From Angiostrongylus vasorum (lineage: Eukaryota; Nematoda; Chromadorea; Rhabditida; Metastrongylidae): a DNA stretch of 64,000 nucleotides. Made by a program: the position numbers and the translations under genes. The stretch is from NCBI GenBank assembly GCA_018806985.1, contig JADANN010000464.1, positions 777,501 through 841,500 of the forward strand, read 5' to 3'. The number at the start of each line of letters is the position of its first letter. Position 1 is the stretch's first letter. Below are positions 27,875-38,859 of the stretch, piece by piece. Below the pieces are notes generated by a model. It did no database searches. It saw nothing but the letters and a program-made list of their open reading frames with translations, and had not been told where the DNA came from.

Positions 27875-29135
27875 TATATATGATGTGCTCTCTATAATCC
27901 ATTTTTACTACACCGAAAAGGGACAGCCAAGGAAGCTGAAGTATAAGCATATTACAGGATACCTGCACATCACAATAGGGCTCTTCAAAGCGCTGAATAC
28001 ACGACGATGCCATATTTTGTGAATTTCAAGGATTTTTTGCCTGTGAAAGGTCGTGAACACTGCGCAAAGGAAAATTGCTTCCCTTAACAAATACCTGGCG
28101 AGATGCACTGAATTTAATGCACGCCTCTCTTGTGGCGCCTGTTACTTTGTAGAGCGTATTTATCGCACTGTTTGTACCTCAACATCCTGATTACCACGCA
28201 GATTTTATACCAAGCTCGTGTAAATCTATTCTCTCCACTGAATAATTGACAAGTTCATTTCCGGACGAGTTAGCTTTTCGGCGACAGACTATTTCTGTTG
28301 CAGAGAGTATGCAGCATAGAGTTTTGGTTGATAAAAAAATGAAGAAATGTCGCTACTTGATTGCCAGAATTCTACACTTGGAGATGGAGTTTTGCTGTGA
28401 CAAGATGTTAAATCTCTGGGGAGTCTTCGTCAGAGTGGCCCGATACTCATAGAGCATTCGTCCGTCAATATGTTTCAACACCGGCTGTCTTCTGAAACAG
28501 TCACTAAGTCTTATTTCATTTTTTATTTTCTGTGCATTTTATAACAAAAATTTACAATTTGTACAGAGATATACCAAGTATACAGTTATTAACCTTTACA
28601 TACAATTCGCTGTTCTTGACTATGGTAAACAAACATGCTTTCAATCACCTGAAGTTTTGATGAGTTGGAGGTAAAGGCCGCGTGGTGAACTGCGCCCATC
28701 ATGCTAGTAGGCCCTATTCAAGTCGGCCCATCATGGCCCTTTTCGTGTTTAAACTTCAGGACCATTACACAACTTCATCCTGTTGGGGGGTATCCATTGT
28801 TGACTTCGTTCAGATTCCCTTCTTGTTTTTCCTTCAGGTTCAGATAAGGCGGGCATTTGTGTTCAGTCAGTTGTCTGTCAAAGGAAGAGTCATGTACGAA
28901 CTATAGGTGTAGAGACGTTTTATCTTCCATTCAACAAGTCGTTCACGAGCTTCTTCACTATATGGTGAGCTATATCTGCACCTACGGAAAGGTCACTATC
29001 AGCACACACAATAATTTTGTTGGGGTAGCCAACTCTAAAGCTCAATTCTTGTAGCTTAGATCCGTAATTTTGCCTCTCATGCGCAACATAGTGGCGAAGT
29101 TTTTCTACCTCTAAATGGCAGTATACAACCATGCG
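27875..29135. other. No supported gene
   Basis: One 68-codon frame at 28246-28452 follows a tctgttgcag acceptor-like site but resembles nothing I know. Otherwise unassigned. Confidence 0.35.
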
Positions 29136-29139
29136 TTAT

Positions 29140-29620
29140 ATAACGGTCCTATCCTCGTCGCATAGAAGTCGTAACTAATACTTATATAAAAGTCGCTATC
29201 CACGCACAGAGACTAAAATACTAACGCCCAAATTTCTCGGAGCTTTTTGGGTAAATTTAAAAAATCCGAGAATGAATACCAGGGAAGAATGCCCTGAGAC
29301 AACACATGATCTAGCCCCGTATCTCAGAATTGATTTTTTGATGTGGAGAGGTGCAGTCATCAACCATGGAAGGCAGGCAAAAAACGGTGGGTTTTTCGAG
29401 AAGCCGGAGGTCGTGCAATTATTGTTCATATTTTCATCTTTCTGCTTGTGCTGTTAAAGCGTTTGACATAGTAAATTAGGTACCAGTGTACCTTTCCAGG
29501 CTCTGAAGAAGGCGATTCAGCTGAAACGTCAGCTACGGTTATGTTGTATGTGTTCTTTGTATAAGGAAGTAAACGTGGAAGCTGAATAACAACTTCGGCG
29601 ATTGCAGGAGAAAAAAGAGA
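29140..29620 (+). mobile_element. Penelope-like element fragment, 3' end
   Basis: Contains the end of the PLE nuclease region (KVAIHAQRLKY, then NALRQHMI and PRISELIF in shifting frames). The terminal segment follows, with a hammerhead-like motif at 29497-29536 and a tail very similar to the copy at 56.5 kb. No intact reading frame remains. Confidence 0.7.
29497..29536 (+). ncRNA. Degenerate hammerhead-like motif at PLE end
   Basis: CTGAAGA at 29503-29509, weak helix II, GAAAC, GTC, then agct. Helix I pairs over four positions (ggct/agct, one G-U). The core is complete but helix II has decayed, so it is probably inactive. Confidence 0.4.
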
Positions 29621-29624
29621 ACGA

Positions 29625-30995
29625 CCGATTTGTAATCCATTGCGGAGCGAGGTTAATAGAAAGTTGATCTTGGGAGCTATTAAATAACGGTTACAAAAAA
29701 ATTCATAAAAATCTCTCAGTTGTGCACACCACAGCAGGATGTGCAGATACACACCAGATTGATCGTGGGCTAAGATCCTGGCGTTGCGAGGCATTGCGCT
29801 GCAAGACCACTAGCCATTGACTCCACGAACACTTTCGTCCACTTTCCCTGATCCACTTTCGCTACGCCCTTCGACAGAAAGTACAAGAGACTCCACGTTG
29901 CCCTTTGCACTTCCAAATCAAGAACGATAAAGAAAGACGGTACTATCAAGATAGAGAGAGGATAAAGATGGAAAAAGAAACAAGAAGAATAAATCATCGG
30001 AAGAAGTAAGGAATAACGACAACCTTACAACATGGCTCCTCGTATAACCGGTTCTTCTAAAGTGCTTTTAGGGAGTGGGAGAATTCCGATTTCTCTGGTA
30101 AAATTTGTGGAGAATCCCAGCAATTCATTGATTACGCCAATATTTGAACCTGTGGATTGACGATAACCTGCCATCTATATGTATCCAGAGACGGTTACAC
30201 CTTTCAGCCAGCATATTTCAGCTCATAATGAGTTTTACTGATTAAGATTAAAAAAAACATTGGGATCTATAGAACTATGCTAAAAAGGTGAGTTTTTTTG
30301 TTCAATTGCAGAACAATTAGGATTTTTTTGAAAGCTTGGATTTGATACAACCTAAAATGAGAATCACACTGCAGAATAGTCATCTCTTTTTCCCTCAATG
30401 CAGTAGAGCAACCTCCACTGCATAGTTATGTTAACTTGTCAACTTCGTGATTCTTCCGTACACTGAAAACTCTCGGGAATTATTTGTAAGCCAACACTGT
30501 CCTTTATGCACGGTTTCTAAAGTTCGATTCTTGACTAGTTATTCAACGTTTTTGCATTTCCAACCTTAGTGACGGGTGTTGGACATCGCATGGAACAGCT
30601 GGATGTAAGATATACCGAGACAGGCTAAATATAAGTTGTATGAGGCTTCCACATGCTGGCAACAACAGATTTGGTAATTGGACTCTAGTAAAATGTGGTA
30701 CCTAGTAGCAATGTTATAGCCTAGGCTGACCAGGCAAAACAATTTCCCAAAGTGCCCAATGTGACAATCCCGGATGGTCTCTGATTATCAAAAATTTGTG
30801 GTGGAAGCCATTGAAAGCACGAGGCGTGAGTTCAAACCAACGACCAGGATTACTGCTTCCAAACCACTGCACTACACATGACATATCTGTGATCAAGCTC
30901 TTAAATGTACCTACTCAAAAACTAGAATATGAAACGTCGCTAGCTTTCTATAAGTTTTTTTTACTTTTTATTTCATTTGATCCTTCTTCACCTCT
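29625..30995. other. No supported gene, one short repeat relic
   Basis: A decayed family-1-like piece lies near 30740-30880 (minus). Nothing else is supported. Confidence 0.35.
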
Positions 30996-30999
30996 ACTG

Positions 31000-31285
31000 T
31001 GCGCATCCCAACAATTCTGACACCCAATTCGTTTTCCCGCATACATCATCCATGAAGGTCTTCAAGTTTTTATCTGTGGCTTAGGTTGCTGCTTGAGGAT
31101 TTCCGGTTCATCTTGAATGTCGTAGAATGCGAGTCGAGCAATTCTTCCTGGAGTCCTGAGATAGCCGGGCTGGAGCGTTACTGGATTGCAAAGTGTGATT
31201 TCCTTTTTCACCGTGCTCTTGATGGTGGATATCACTAGCACTGTGCTATCCGCCCCTAGAGTCAGGGAGACATTGCCCTTCTATA
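31000..31285 (-). repeat. SINE-like repeat, family 3, minus strand
   Basis: ctctactgtgcgcatcccaa, catcatccatgaaggtcttc, tgcttgaggatttccggttc, ttcctggagtcctgagatag: reverse complement of the family-3 body. Confidence 0.5.
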
Positions 31286-31639
31286 AAAAGCGTTAAAAAA
31301 ACCAGAGAATCTACTTTTTAACGTTTACTTCTAGTCACTAAACATACCTTTGTTGCATGTTAGGAATATTGTTAACTAAAGTTGATAAAATATTTTAACT
31401 CTAACCCGTTTCAGCTCTATGATGATATTCCACCAAAGATGGGAATTCGCTTAGGTGTGTCGTGTGGTTTCGGCGACTGCGGTGGACATGGATGAATAGG
31501 AAATGAAAAATGTCGGTTTTAAGAAAAAAATTACTGGACTGTCTTAAATTTTATATCCTATTGAACGCTCGAATAAAATTTCTTCTCAGCACTATACACA
31601 CGTAAATTTAACAACAATCAGTAATTGATAGTGAAAGAT

Positions 31640-31870
31640 GAGGAAAAGCGCTCGGGGTTGATCAGTGCTGAAGGGATGAACCATACACTCCACTTCATCA
31701 AGCACCGATAGAGGTGAATGAGTGCATTTCTGGCCTGTACAGTGTCTCACAGCGGTCTATCGATGTCGACCCCGAAGAGACAAAAGGTTTGGCGAGCCCG
31801 AGTACACGAGCACTCCAGCCTGTATTGCAAGGTAACTCTAACCACTGCGCTATATGCGCTTTAAAATAGT
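31640..31870 (-). repeat. SINE-like repeat, family 1, diverged
   Basis: Minus copy: gcgctcggggttgatcagtg, caccgatagaggtgaatgag, cggtctatcgatgtcgaccc, and head complement taaccactgcgctatatgcg. Confidence 0.55.
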
Positions 31871-31999
31871 AATCTGTTATCGGATTCAATATCAGTAGAA
31901 CTCAATATGTAGACTAGAAAAGAAGTCGAAAAGATAACCTCGAGCCGTAGCTGAACTCATACGTTAACGCAACTGGTCTCGGCATGAATACTTAGAAAG

Positions 32000-32745
32000 A
32001 ACTATCATCTTAGATCATTGTAAGCCTACTTTCATTTAACCTCGGTAATAAATAATCAATGTACTTTGGCATTGATAAGATAACACGGAGTTGTCAATAT
32101 ATTATTCGCTTCTACATAATTATTCGGATCACGCTTCGACGTCCTTGCCTTCCTTAGAGCCAATGAACCAGTTCAATGGTTCACAGTTGTTCGTCTTCTC
32201 GATGTAGCGTCTTCGTCATGGCATCGAGTCGGATATTCTTCAGTGGAGCATCGCTCGTATGAAGCCACCTCACTTGGCAGCGTTCTTTTATACAGGACAG
32301 GTGTTGTTAATATGACTATCCGTTGATAATAACTTGCTTTTCAACGGGTAATCCATCCTGCAGAACTCGGTGTTAGATAAGCTTGCACTTAGCGAAGTAA
32401 TGCCATTGTAAGCCGACTTTCATTTAACGTCGGTATCAACGTTACTATCAGCGAACGATCATCACGAACTAAAACGATCTTGTTCAAAGTGGTGCTGCCT
32501 GGTGAGGTTGCCTCATTCGAGCGATGCTCCATTCTAGAAGATTCGATTGGATACGACGGCAAAGATAGCATACCGAGAAGACGAACGACTGTCGATATCG
32601 ACTCGAGTCATCGGCTCTGATGAAGACGAAGGCGTAGAAACGTTAGCCGAATAAATGTTTGGCAAGGAACATTGCGTTAGCGTATCAGTGAAAAAAGTAC
32701 AACGGTCATTCATCTCGAGGGTAAATGAAAGTCGGTTTGCAGTAG
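32000..32745. repeat. Large inverted repeat with PLE-like cores
   Basis: Left arm about 32005-32300, right arm about 32395-32740. Both outer ends carry a gactttcattta motif in opposite orientation. Both arms contain gccacctcacttggcag-type and tcgaagcgtga-type blocks in mirror image. The right arm holds a hammerhead-like motif at 32611. The centre (32310-32385) resembles the sequence around 90-140 in this window. Confidence 0.6.
32611..32650 (+). ncRNA. Hammerhead-ribozyme-like motif with canonical CTGATGA
   Basis: Helix I tcggct/agccga is a perfect six pairs. The core is the canonical CTGATGA (32617-32623), then the extra A, helix II with ACG/CGT pairs around an AAGG loop and a mismatched base pair next to the core, GAAAC, and a GTT cleavage triplet. 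It lies in the right arm of the inverted repeat at 32000-32745. Confidence 0.5.
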
Positions 32746-33134
32746 CACAACGAAACTGTGCCTCGTCCAGCTTCCCTTGCGATGCTCCGAACTGTACCGT
32801 TTGTACTTTCGGTTGACATATTTGCGTAAAAAAATGCTAGAATTCAAACTTTTTCTTAAATGTTTTCGGGAACGTTATTTTTGAACAAACTTTCTCATAA
32901 AGCAGCATTTCATTTAGAGTGCACATGGAGCAGTAGTTAGGTGTCCTGGGATACATTGTTGCTGCTTCGACCATTAGTCCTGCTACTCTGGCTCCATTTA
33001 CTACCGCAGGTTGCTGCAGATTATTTTACGGGCCAAGTATTTATTCAATCATTACTACAACATTGCACATGAATATATGGTGTATTGCTCAGATATTGAT
33101 GAACGCTAAACGCTTTTTTTTCTGCTTCTGTTTA

Positions 33135-33355
33135 GCAAAAAAAGAGGTGTTATTTTATTTCTTTATTTACGTACAAGCTAACGTTTCGGCGGATTCGCCT
33201 TCCGATTCAGCATTTTCCCTGTTTGGTTATGGAGGCGTTTGGCCGTGTAGATCGCAGTTAACTTGACCTTTCCAGGCTCTGAGGAAGGCGAATCCGCCGA
33301 AACGTCAGCTTGTACGTAAATAAAGAAATGAAATAACACCTCGTGTTTGCAAAAC
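33135..33355. repeat. Small foldback of PLE terminal sequence
   Basis: Left arm 33142-33205 and right arm 33282-33352 mirror each other (aggtgttattttatttcttt against its complement, then gtacaagct and the hammerhead-like core). The left hammerhead core has an insertion (CTGAATCGGA on the minus strand); the right one is intact. Confidence 0.7.
33272..33312 (+). ncRNA. Hammerhead-ribozyme-like motif, best copy
   Basis: CTGAGGA (33279-33285) matches CUGANGA of the hammerhead core. One extra A is followed by a perfect 4-bp helix II, GGCG/CGCC, with an AATC loop. GAAAC then leads directly to GTC at 33104+200 (33304-33306), giving a 2-bp helix III and a NUH cleavage site. The bases before the core (caggct) pair over six positions, one a G-U, with those after the cleavage site (agcttg) as helix I. 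Type I hammerheads with very short helix III are known from Penelope-like retroelements. The extra A between core and helix II departs from the strict consensus, so activity is uncertain. Confidence 0.6.
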
Positions 33356-34039
33356 AGAAGCAGAAAGAATTATTCAACCAATGCCGAGATTAATGGAAAG
33401 TCGGACGTGGGAGTTACTGCTAAACGCTTTGTCTTTTTTATGCTGTGTAAATGCCACCTGAACGACAGAGCAAAGCTGTGAAGTTCCCAATTTATAGACA
33501 ACAACAGTGGTAGAAAAATTGTCAACGGTTTTCAAAAAACCACCATGATCGCGCCTGTATTGCCTTCGTGATTTCTGAAGCACAAGCTGGATTTATTGAG
33601 AACAATCAAAAATTTCCACTCTTAGTAGATTTCTTTACAAAGTTTCACTCTTTACACGTCAAATGTCCCATGACATTCTTTATTTTCTGCATAACTTTGC
33701 TACAAAAACACTCTTGATGATTCGTTTAGAATTACACAAAGGACAAATGATAAATCGTTCGAAGTTGATCAATTCCTTAGCGATTCGCCATGAAGAGCAC
33801 TTCATTCGCTGCATTGCAGATATGATTGGATGCGTATTCAGTTTATACAAGGAATCACGGGTGAACACTAATGAATCAGGGCAGTCTTAATAACTCAAAA
33901 GACTGACTTTCTATAAACCTCGGCATAGATAGTTGATATATTTATTTATACGATCTCATAAACTGATCTTCTTCAGCTGATGCGAGGTTGGTATAGGTCT
34001 TCGTTGTCGTTGTCGTTGTTGTTGGTGTTGTTGGTCGAT

Positions 34040-34077
34040 GGCTGACGTTTCGGCTATTTCGTCTTCCTCAGAGCCTG
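34040..34077 (-). ncRNA. Hammerhead-ribozyme-like motif in foldback left arm
   Basis: On the minus strand: ggct, CTGAGGA, extra A, a weakened helix II (GACG against AGCC, two mismatches), GAAAC, GTC, agcc. Helix I pairs over four bases. It mirrors the motif at 34245-34283. Confidence 0.45.
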
Positions 34078-34244
34078 GTCGTATTTTGTATTAGAATACC
34101 TTAATTATTCGGTGGAAAAAGCTAAAGTATTAATGAAGCCCAAAGTTTTAAATAGATGGTGAGTTAGGATGGTACGTCAAACTGAAAGGCTACTCACCAT
34201 GATGTTAAAGTATAGAATTAAAGTATTCTAATATAAAATACGTC

Positions 34245-34283
34245 CAAGCTCTGAGGAAGGCGAAACCGCCGAAACGTCAGCCC
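34245..34283 (+). ncRNA. Hammerhead-ribozyme-like motif in foldback right arm
   Basis: CTGAGGA at 34251-34257, extra A, helix II GGCG/CGCC with AAAC loop, then GAAAC and GTC. Helix I is only three pairs (gct/agc). It lies in the inner part of the right arm of the palindrome at 33893-34422. Confidence 0.5.
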
Positions 34284-34499
34284 TCGACCAACAACACCAA
34301 CAACAACGACAACGACAATGAAACCTATACCAATCTCGCATCAGCCCAAAAAGGTCAGTCTATAAGATCACATAAACAAATACATCAGCTATTTATTCCG
34401 AGGTTAAAAAAAGTCGGTCTTTTGAATATTCATTTAAAATTCTAGTAAGAAACGCTAATATCCTTGATTACTAGGGTTTTTTTATAGATCTCCTTCATA

Positions 34500-35490
34500 T
34501 TAATGACGAGATACCATGGAACAGCCACCAGCGTGTGCATAGGAAGAGAGCAGAAGGAAGAAATCTGGAAATTGGCGCCGCAAATAGCCGTATCCAATGG
34601 CCGCGAAAGTGCAGCTCCTCGAGGTAGGAGGATAACCCGAACCCCCAAACGATAACCTTAGCGAGGCTAAGGTCCCGTTTATGTTGGCCTTCATCTCAAA
34701 CGAAATAAGTGCAGCTATAAAACGCTGTTTAAGAAGGGCTGGTCTAGAGAATTTGGTAAGAATAAATGAAGTACCACCGAGCACTCTAAGAAGCCAACCA
34801 GTTCGCGACCATCTTTATGACCATTTATGTACAACGCAAAATTGCATAATTTGCTCCAACGGTAGGCAAGGTGATTGCATTAGTTCGGGAATTTATCTGA
34901 TCTCTAGTAAATCGTGCGGAGGCGAATACATTGGCGAAACGGGCAGACCCCTTTGTGTCCGCATAAAAGAACACCTAGTCGGTAAAATTAGTGTTTAACA
35001 AAGCACTCCACTAGGCATGCATAGGACACAGAGACATAACGGGAAAGATTTTGAAGTAGAAGTGACGATCATCGCACAGGAGTCGAAAGCACAAGTGCGC
35101 GAAATTCTCAAGGCATTCTGGATTAATCCCAAAAATCCAAAAATGAACTGCTGGGAGGAATGCCCATAACCACTCGTGATATTAGGCAGTATTTAAGCCT
35201 CTTATTATAGAGTGAAACACATTACGCTTCCGTGTGAACTCTATGCGGTTGGTCCCCACGTAACGTATTCAGTGGAAAACTCATAGAAAGTAGTTAGTGG
35301 GCGTGGAAGCTATTTTTTGTTCAATGTGATTGAAATCTTGGCTTAGGATTTTCGCCGTCTGGCTATGGAAGCGATTGGCTGGGCAGATTGCAGTCAACTT
35401 GACCTTTCCAATTTCTGAGGAAGGCGAAATCCGACAAAAAGTCGGCTTGTTCTTGAATAAAGAACAAAATACCTCTTGTTTGCTCAAGAA
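34500..35490 (+). mobile_element. Penelope-like element fragment with GIY-YIG endonuclease
   Basis: The frame at 34681-34998 encodes the C-terminal part of a Penelope-like retroelement. It has CTTQNCIICSNGRQGDCIS, then GIYLISSKSCGGEYIGETGR and PLCVRIKEHL: the GIY and YIG motifs and the following conserved Arg of a GIY-YIG nuclease, all present. After a stop the homology goes on to about 35168 (HRTQRHNGKDFEVEV, KMNCWEECP). The terminal repeat follows with a degenerate hammerhead-like motif near 35408-35446. No reverse transcriptase domain is recognisable upstream, so this is a 5'-truncated copy. It is the best preserved PLE nuclease in the window. Confidence 0.85.
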
Positions 35491-35509
35491 GAATATAGAG
35501 AAAATTTTT

Positions 35510-35780
35510 TGTGTTGATTAGTCCCTGAAGAATGTTTTATGAGTTCATCGAACATCGTTGGAGGTGATGGGATGAATATCTAGCCTAGACAATGGTTTGC
35601 AGTGGGGTACCGATGTATGGACTTAGTGCTGCTATCCTCCCAGACAGGTACGGTATCAATACGACTATTCTGGTAAATGGGAGACACAGTTTACCGGGCG
35701 TGGGATCGAACCAACAATCACCTACGAATTACAGTCGAGCTCTAACTATTGCACCATACAAGACACCTTTGCGAAAATGG
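35510..35780 (-). repeat. SINE-like repeat, family 1, diverged
   Basis: Minus copy: gttgattagtccctgaagaa, catcgttggaggtgatggga, gtaccgatgtatggacttag, gggatcgaaccaac and head complement tattgcaccatacaagacac. Confidence 0.5.
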
Positions 35781-36389
35781 ATTTAACTCAATAAATTATT
35801 TTTCATCTGCACGCACTATCTGCACAGCACTATTTTTCAGAATTCACAAATGATTTGTAGTGTTTTATAATTCCATAGTTTTGTTCTATTTAGTTATCTT
35901 GTTGTGTTCAATTTTTGTTGAATTTTCAGGTCACGATCCCTTACCATTGATAAAACTTCTCGAATAGTTCTCTTAGCAATTCGCGCTTTTCTGAGTGCTT
36001 TAAATTTCATCTAACTTTCTCTGAGTGGAGAAAGAATTCCGTTGAGATACGCAAATGTTTTATCAAAAATTTTTTCTTCGAAAACAACGAGATTCCACGG
36101 CTTCACTCCGATGTTATCACTGGCATTCGTCTATTTTGCTTGCTTTTTTCATACATTTCGATGTCGAGGGCCATCGTAGCAGTCCTTCTAATCCATCCAA
36201 GGTTATTTGTGCAATGTGTCGCAAGACCTTTTAAATGCCGATAAATCACGAAGAGGGGGAAAACGGCCGAAGAAGATTAGCTTGCGATTTTAGTCTTTAC
36301 GCTGTGCAAATTACGATGATGGGAAGCCAGCAATATTCTACTCTTGATTTTCAATTTACGGTGAAGTTTGAGCCTAATTATTCCATTTA

Positions 36390-36660
36390 TTACTACCATG
36401 TGTAACGCAGTGGTTGGAGCTGCCCGGGAACACATACACACATGTGGTCTGTGATTTCATCTGTGCTCCATGAAAAGTGAGTCCTTCGTTCCTAAAGATT
36501 TGTGAATTACTATCAGACTTATTTGGTTATAAGCAAAGGCAAAAAACGTCGTTCTAGGACCGGAAGTAATTTTGTAGACCGAATATGTGTTCACTCACCT
36601 TTATGAAAGTGCGAGTGAAATCGAATGCATAGCACTTGCTTAAAAAGACCGATGGACACC
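36390..36660 (+). repeat. SINE-like repeat, family 1, diverged
   Basis: Plus copy: catgtgtaacgcagtggttg head, then acacatgtggtctgtgattt and a strongly diverged body. Only the tRNA-like end is convincing. Confidence 0.4.
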
Positions 36661-36929
36661 GGTTGTCTTAACCTTTTTATCCTTGACGATATCGAGCCTC
36701 CTTGTGACTGGGTCGCTTTCAAGAAGGTACGCTCCTTGTGTTTGATTTACTGCTAGCTGCACTTTCATAGGGAAGTGCAAAAATCTGTTTTGGTGACCGT
36801 TTTATCCGCGGTTAATCATCGCTGTGTGCGTCATAGGTCTGACAGCCCATGAAAACCACTGGGAGGAACTCTCTATGCATGCTTAAGATTTTTCATATAT
36901 ACGGAATTTTTTTAAAATAATGGCACCAT

Positions 36930-37290
36930 ATCTACTGTGCAGACGTCAGCACTTCTTCCACTTGATTCATTTCCTCGCATCCATCATCCACGAAGGTCTT
37001 CGAACTTACCGCTTGTAACTTCAATTCCAGTTCTAGTACTTTCGTTTTCCTCATGAATGCCGTTGAATGCCTCTCAAGCCGATTCTCGTTGGAGTCTTGG
37101 CATTGCTATGCTAGAACGTCTTCTCGTAGATCTCAGGCAGTTATCCAATCTCAGACAATTTTTTGGACTAATTTTCCGATGCCGGAGAAATGAGAAGCAT
37201 GGTGGACACAAGGCTGGGTGTAACCAGCACAGTGCTCATGGTAAATGGAATCACTGTCACTGCTCTACCTATCCTATAAATAGTACCCAT
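36930..37290 (-). repeat. SINE-like repeat, family 3, diverged
   Basis: tactgtgcagacgtcagcac, catccatcatccacgaaggt, gatgccggagaaatgagaag. Shares the family-3 order on the minus strand. Confidence 0.4.
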
Positions 37291-37904
37291 ATAATGGCAT
37301 CAACTGGTTACTGGAAGATTTACCATTTATCCGAAGCGTTCAACGGTTTTCCCTCTAATATCTAAGATCTCACTGTTAATTTCTTTGTAAATCACTGGCT
37401 TCCTCGGTTCTATCCTGCATGTAACGTTATCGCTCGGGGAAGTGAGCCTGGCCATAAGGCTTCTACTTTACTTGCTTAAATTATTATTCGCGTTTCGAAT
37501 TAGCTCATTCTTCTGCTACAAAGACTTGTCTTGCTTCAAATGTCCACGAACCACCTGCTGCAAACGCTGGCTTCGGTACTTCTTTCTAACTCTAGCAATT
37601 GGTATGCAGCAATCCTGTTGTTTATTTCCCTTCGATTCAACTTCTGCACATGTGTTCATGTGGTCCACGCATTCACGTTTACTCTTATGAGATAGTAAGT
37701 GTTTACCGAAAATTGCATCCACAGAATCAGAACCCAGTCACCTCTTTGTACCATTTGTTGATTCCGTGACAACCTGTTCAATTGAGAGCAATTGCGGTTA
37801 CGGTGTTAATGGGCACGGAGTTGCGATTGCCCGCTGATTAACCACATCTGCAGGAATCAAGAAGAACGTCCGACGTGGGACGATTTAGATTAAAAACATT
37901 GACC

Positions 37905-38135
37905 GATCCCGCACCACATGCTCACCAGACCTTCCAATCTTCCAGCTTCGACAAATTGGTACCAGACTTGCATGGGAGGATATCAGCACTCGATCGATAC
38001 ATCGGTAGGCCACCGCCAGTCAATATGTGGGTCAGATAAGCATTCATCCATCTTCAACGATATTTAATGAACTTGAATGCATGGACGCATCCCTTAATAA
38101 TTGAACAATGCTGTAAGCTCTATGCTTTTTATCCT
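37905..38135 (+). repeat. SINE-like repeat, family 1, headless
   Basis: Body only: cgacaaattggtaccagact, tgggaggatatcagcactcg, gatacatcggtaggccaccg, catcttcaacgatatttaat. The tRNA-like head is missing. Confidence 0.5.
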
Positions 38136-38189
38136 TCTATGAAACATTAACAAGTTCAAATCTCACCATGGCAATTTTTTTATTTTTAT

Positions 38190-38540
38190 TTTCATACGAC
38201 CTCTCTTTCACATCTACTATACGGATACTGGCACATCTCACATTCGATTCGTTTCCTCGCACCCTTCATCTTCACCTCTCATCACCTCCACGAACGTCTT
38301 CCAAGTTTTAACGTGTAGCTTCGGCCACTGCTTGAGGATTTCCATTTCATCCCGAAAGTCGTAGAATGCAGGTGGAATCGATTCTCCCTGGGGTTATGAA
38401 ATAGCTGGAGCGTTACCAATTGGATTGCAGAGAGCGATTTTTTTCCGGACCACTTCGGCACCAATTTCTCGATCCCTGAGGTATGAGAGGCCTGGTTAAC
38501 CCGGAGCGGAATCGAACTAGCACCGTGCTCGTGATAATCG
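38190..38540 (-). repeat. SINE-like repeat, family 3, minus strand
   Basis: catctactatacggatactg, ccacgaacgtcttccaagtt, gcttgaggatttccatttca, tctccctggggttatgaaat, gagcggaatcgaactagcac in family order. Confidence 0.5.
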
Positions 38541-38859
38541 AAGGAAATATGGTAGATCCGTGAAAATTTATTGACATTTCTTTGAAACGCACTGCTCTTG
38601 GAAGAACATTTTGGTGTACTGTACTTCCGCGTTTTATTATCTCGTCTCATCCAGTTCTAATTCATTCGATCAATCTTCTTACTTTCTTCGCCGAATCGCT
38701 AGATGATAACAGGATGTCTTTTTCTACGTCGTGCTAATCGAGGTCAGTGATTTCAGGTCGGTTCTATTAGCAACTCCACGTATAAGTTACCTCATCTTCT
38801 ATCTTTGCTGCTTTTATTCGTTGCAATAACATTATAGCTCATTACTAGTCTATTCTATC

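Larger units (their letters stand above)
33893..34422. repeat. Foldback (palindromic) element, arms about 205 bp
   Basis: The left arm (33893-34100) and right arm (34215-34422) are near reverse complements. They include the outer aaaagactgacttt end, the gatgcgaggttggtatagg block, a (gtt)n/(aac)n stretch and the hammerhead-like core. About 115 bases of loop lie between. No protein is encoded. The inner arm sequence is the PLE terminal segment, so this is likely two PLE ends joined head to head. Confidence 0.75.

Noticed and set aside
29426..29794. 122-codon minus-strand open frame
   Set aside because: It runs antisense through the PLE terminal segment; the composition and overlap mark it as a shadow.
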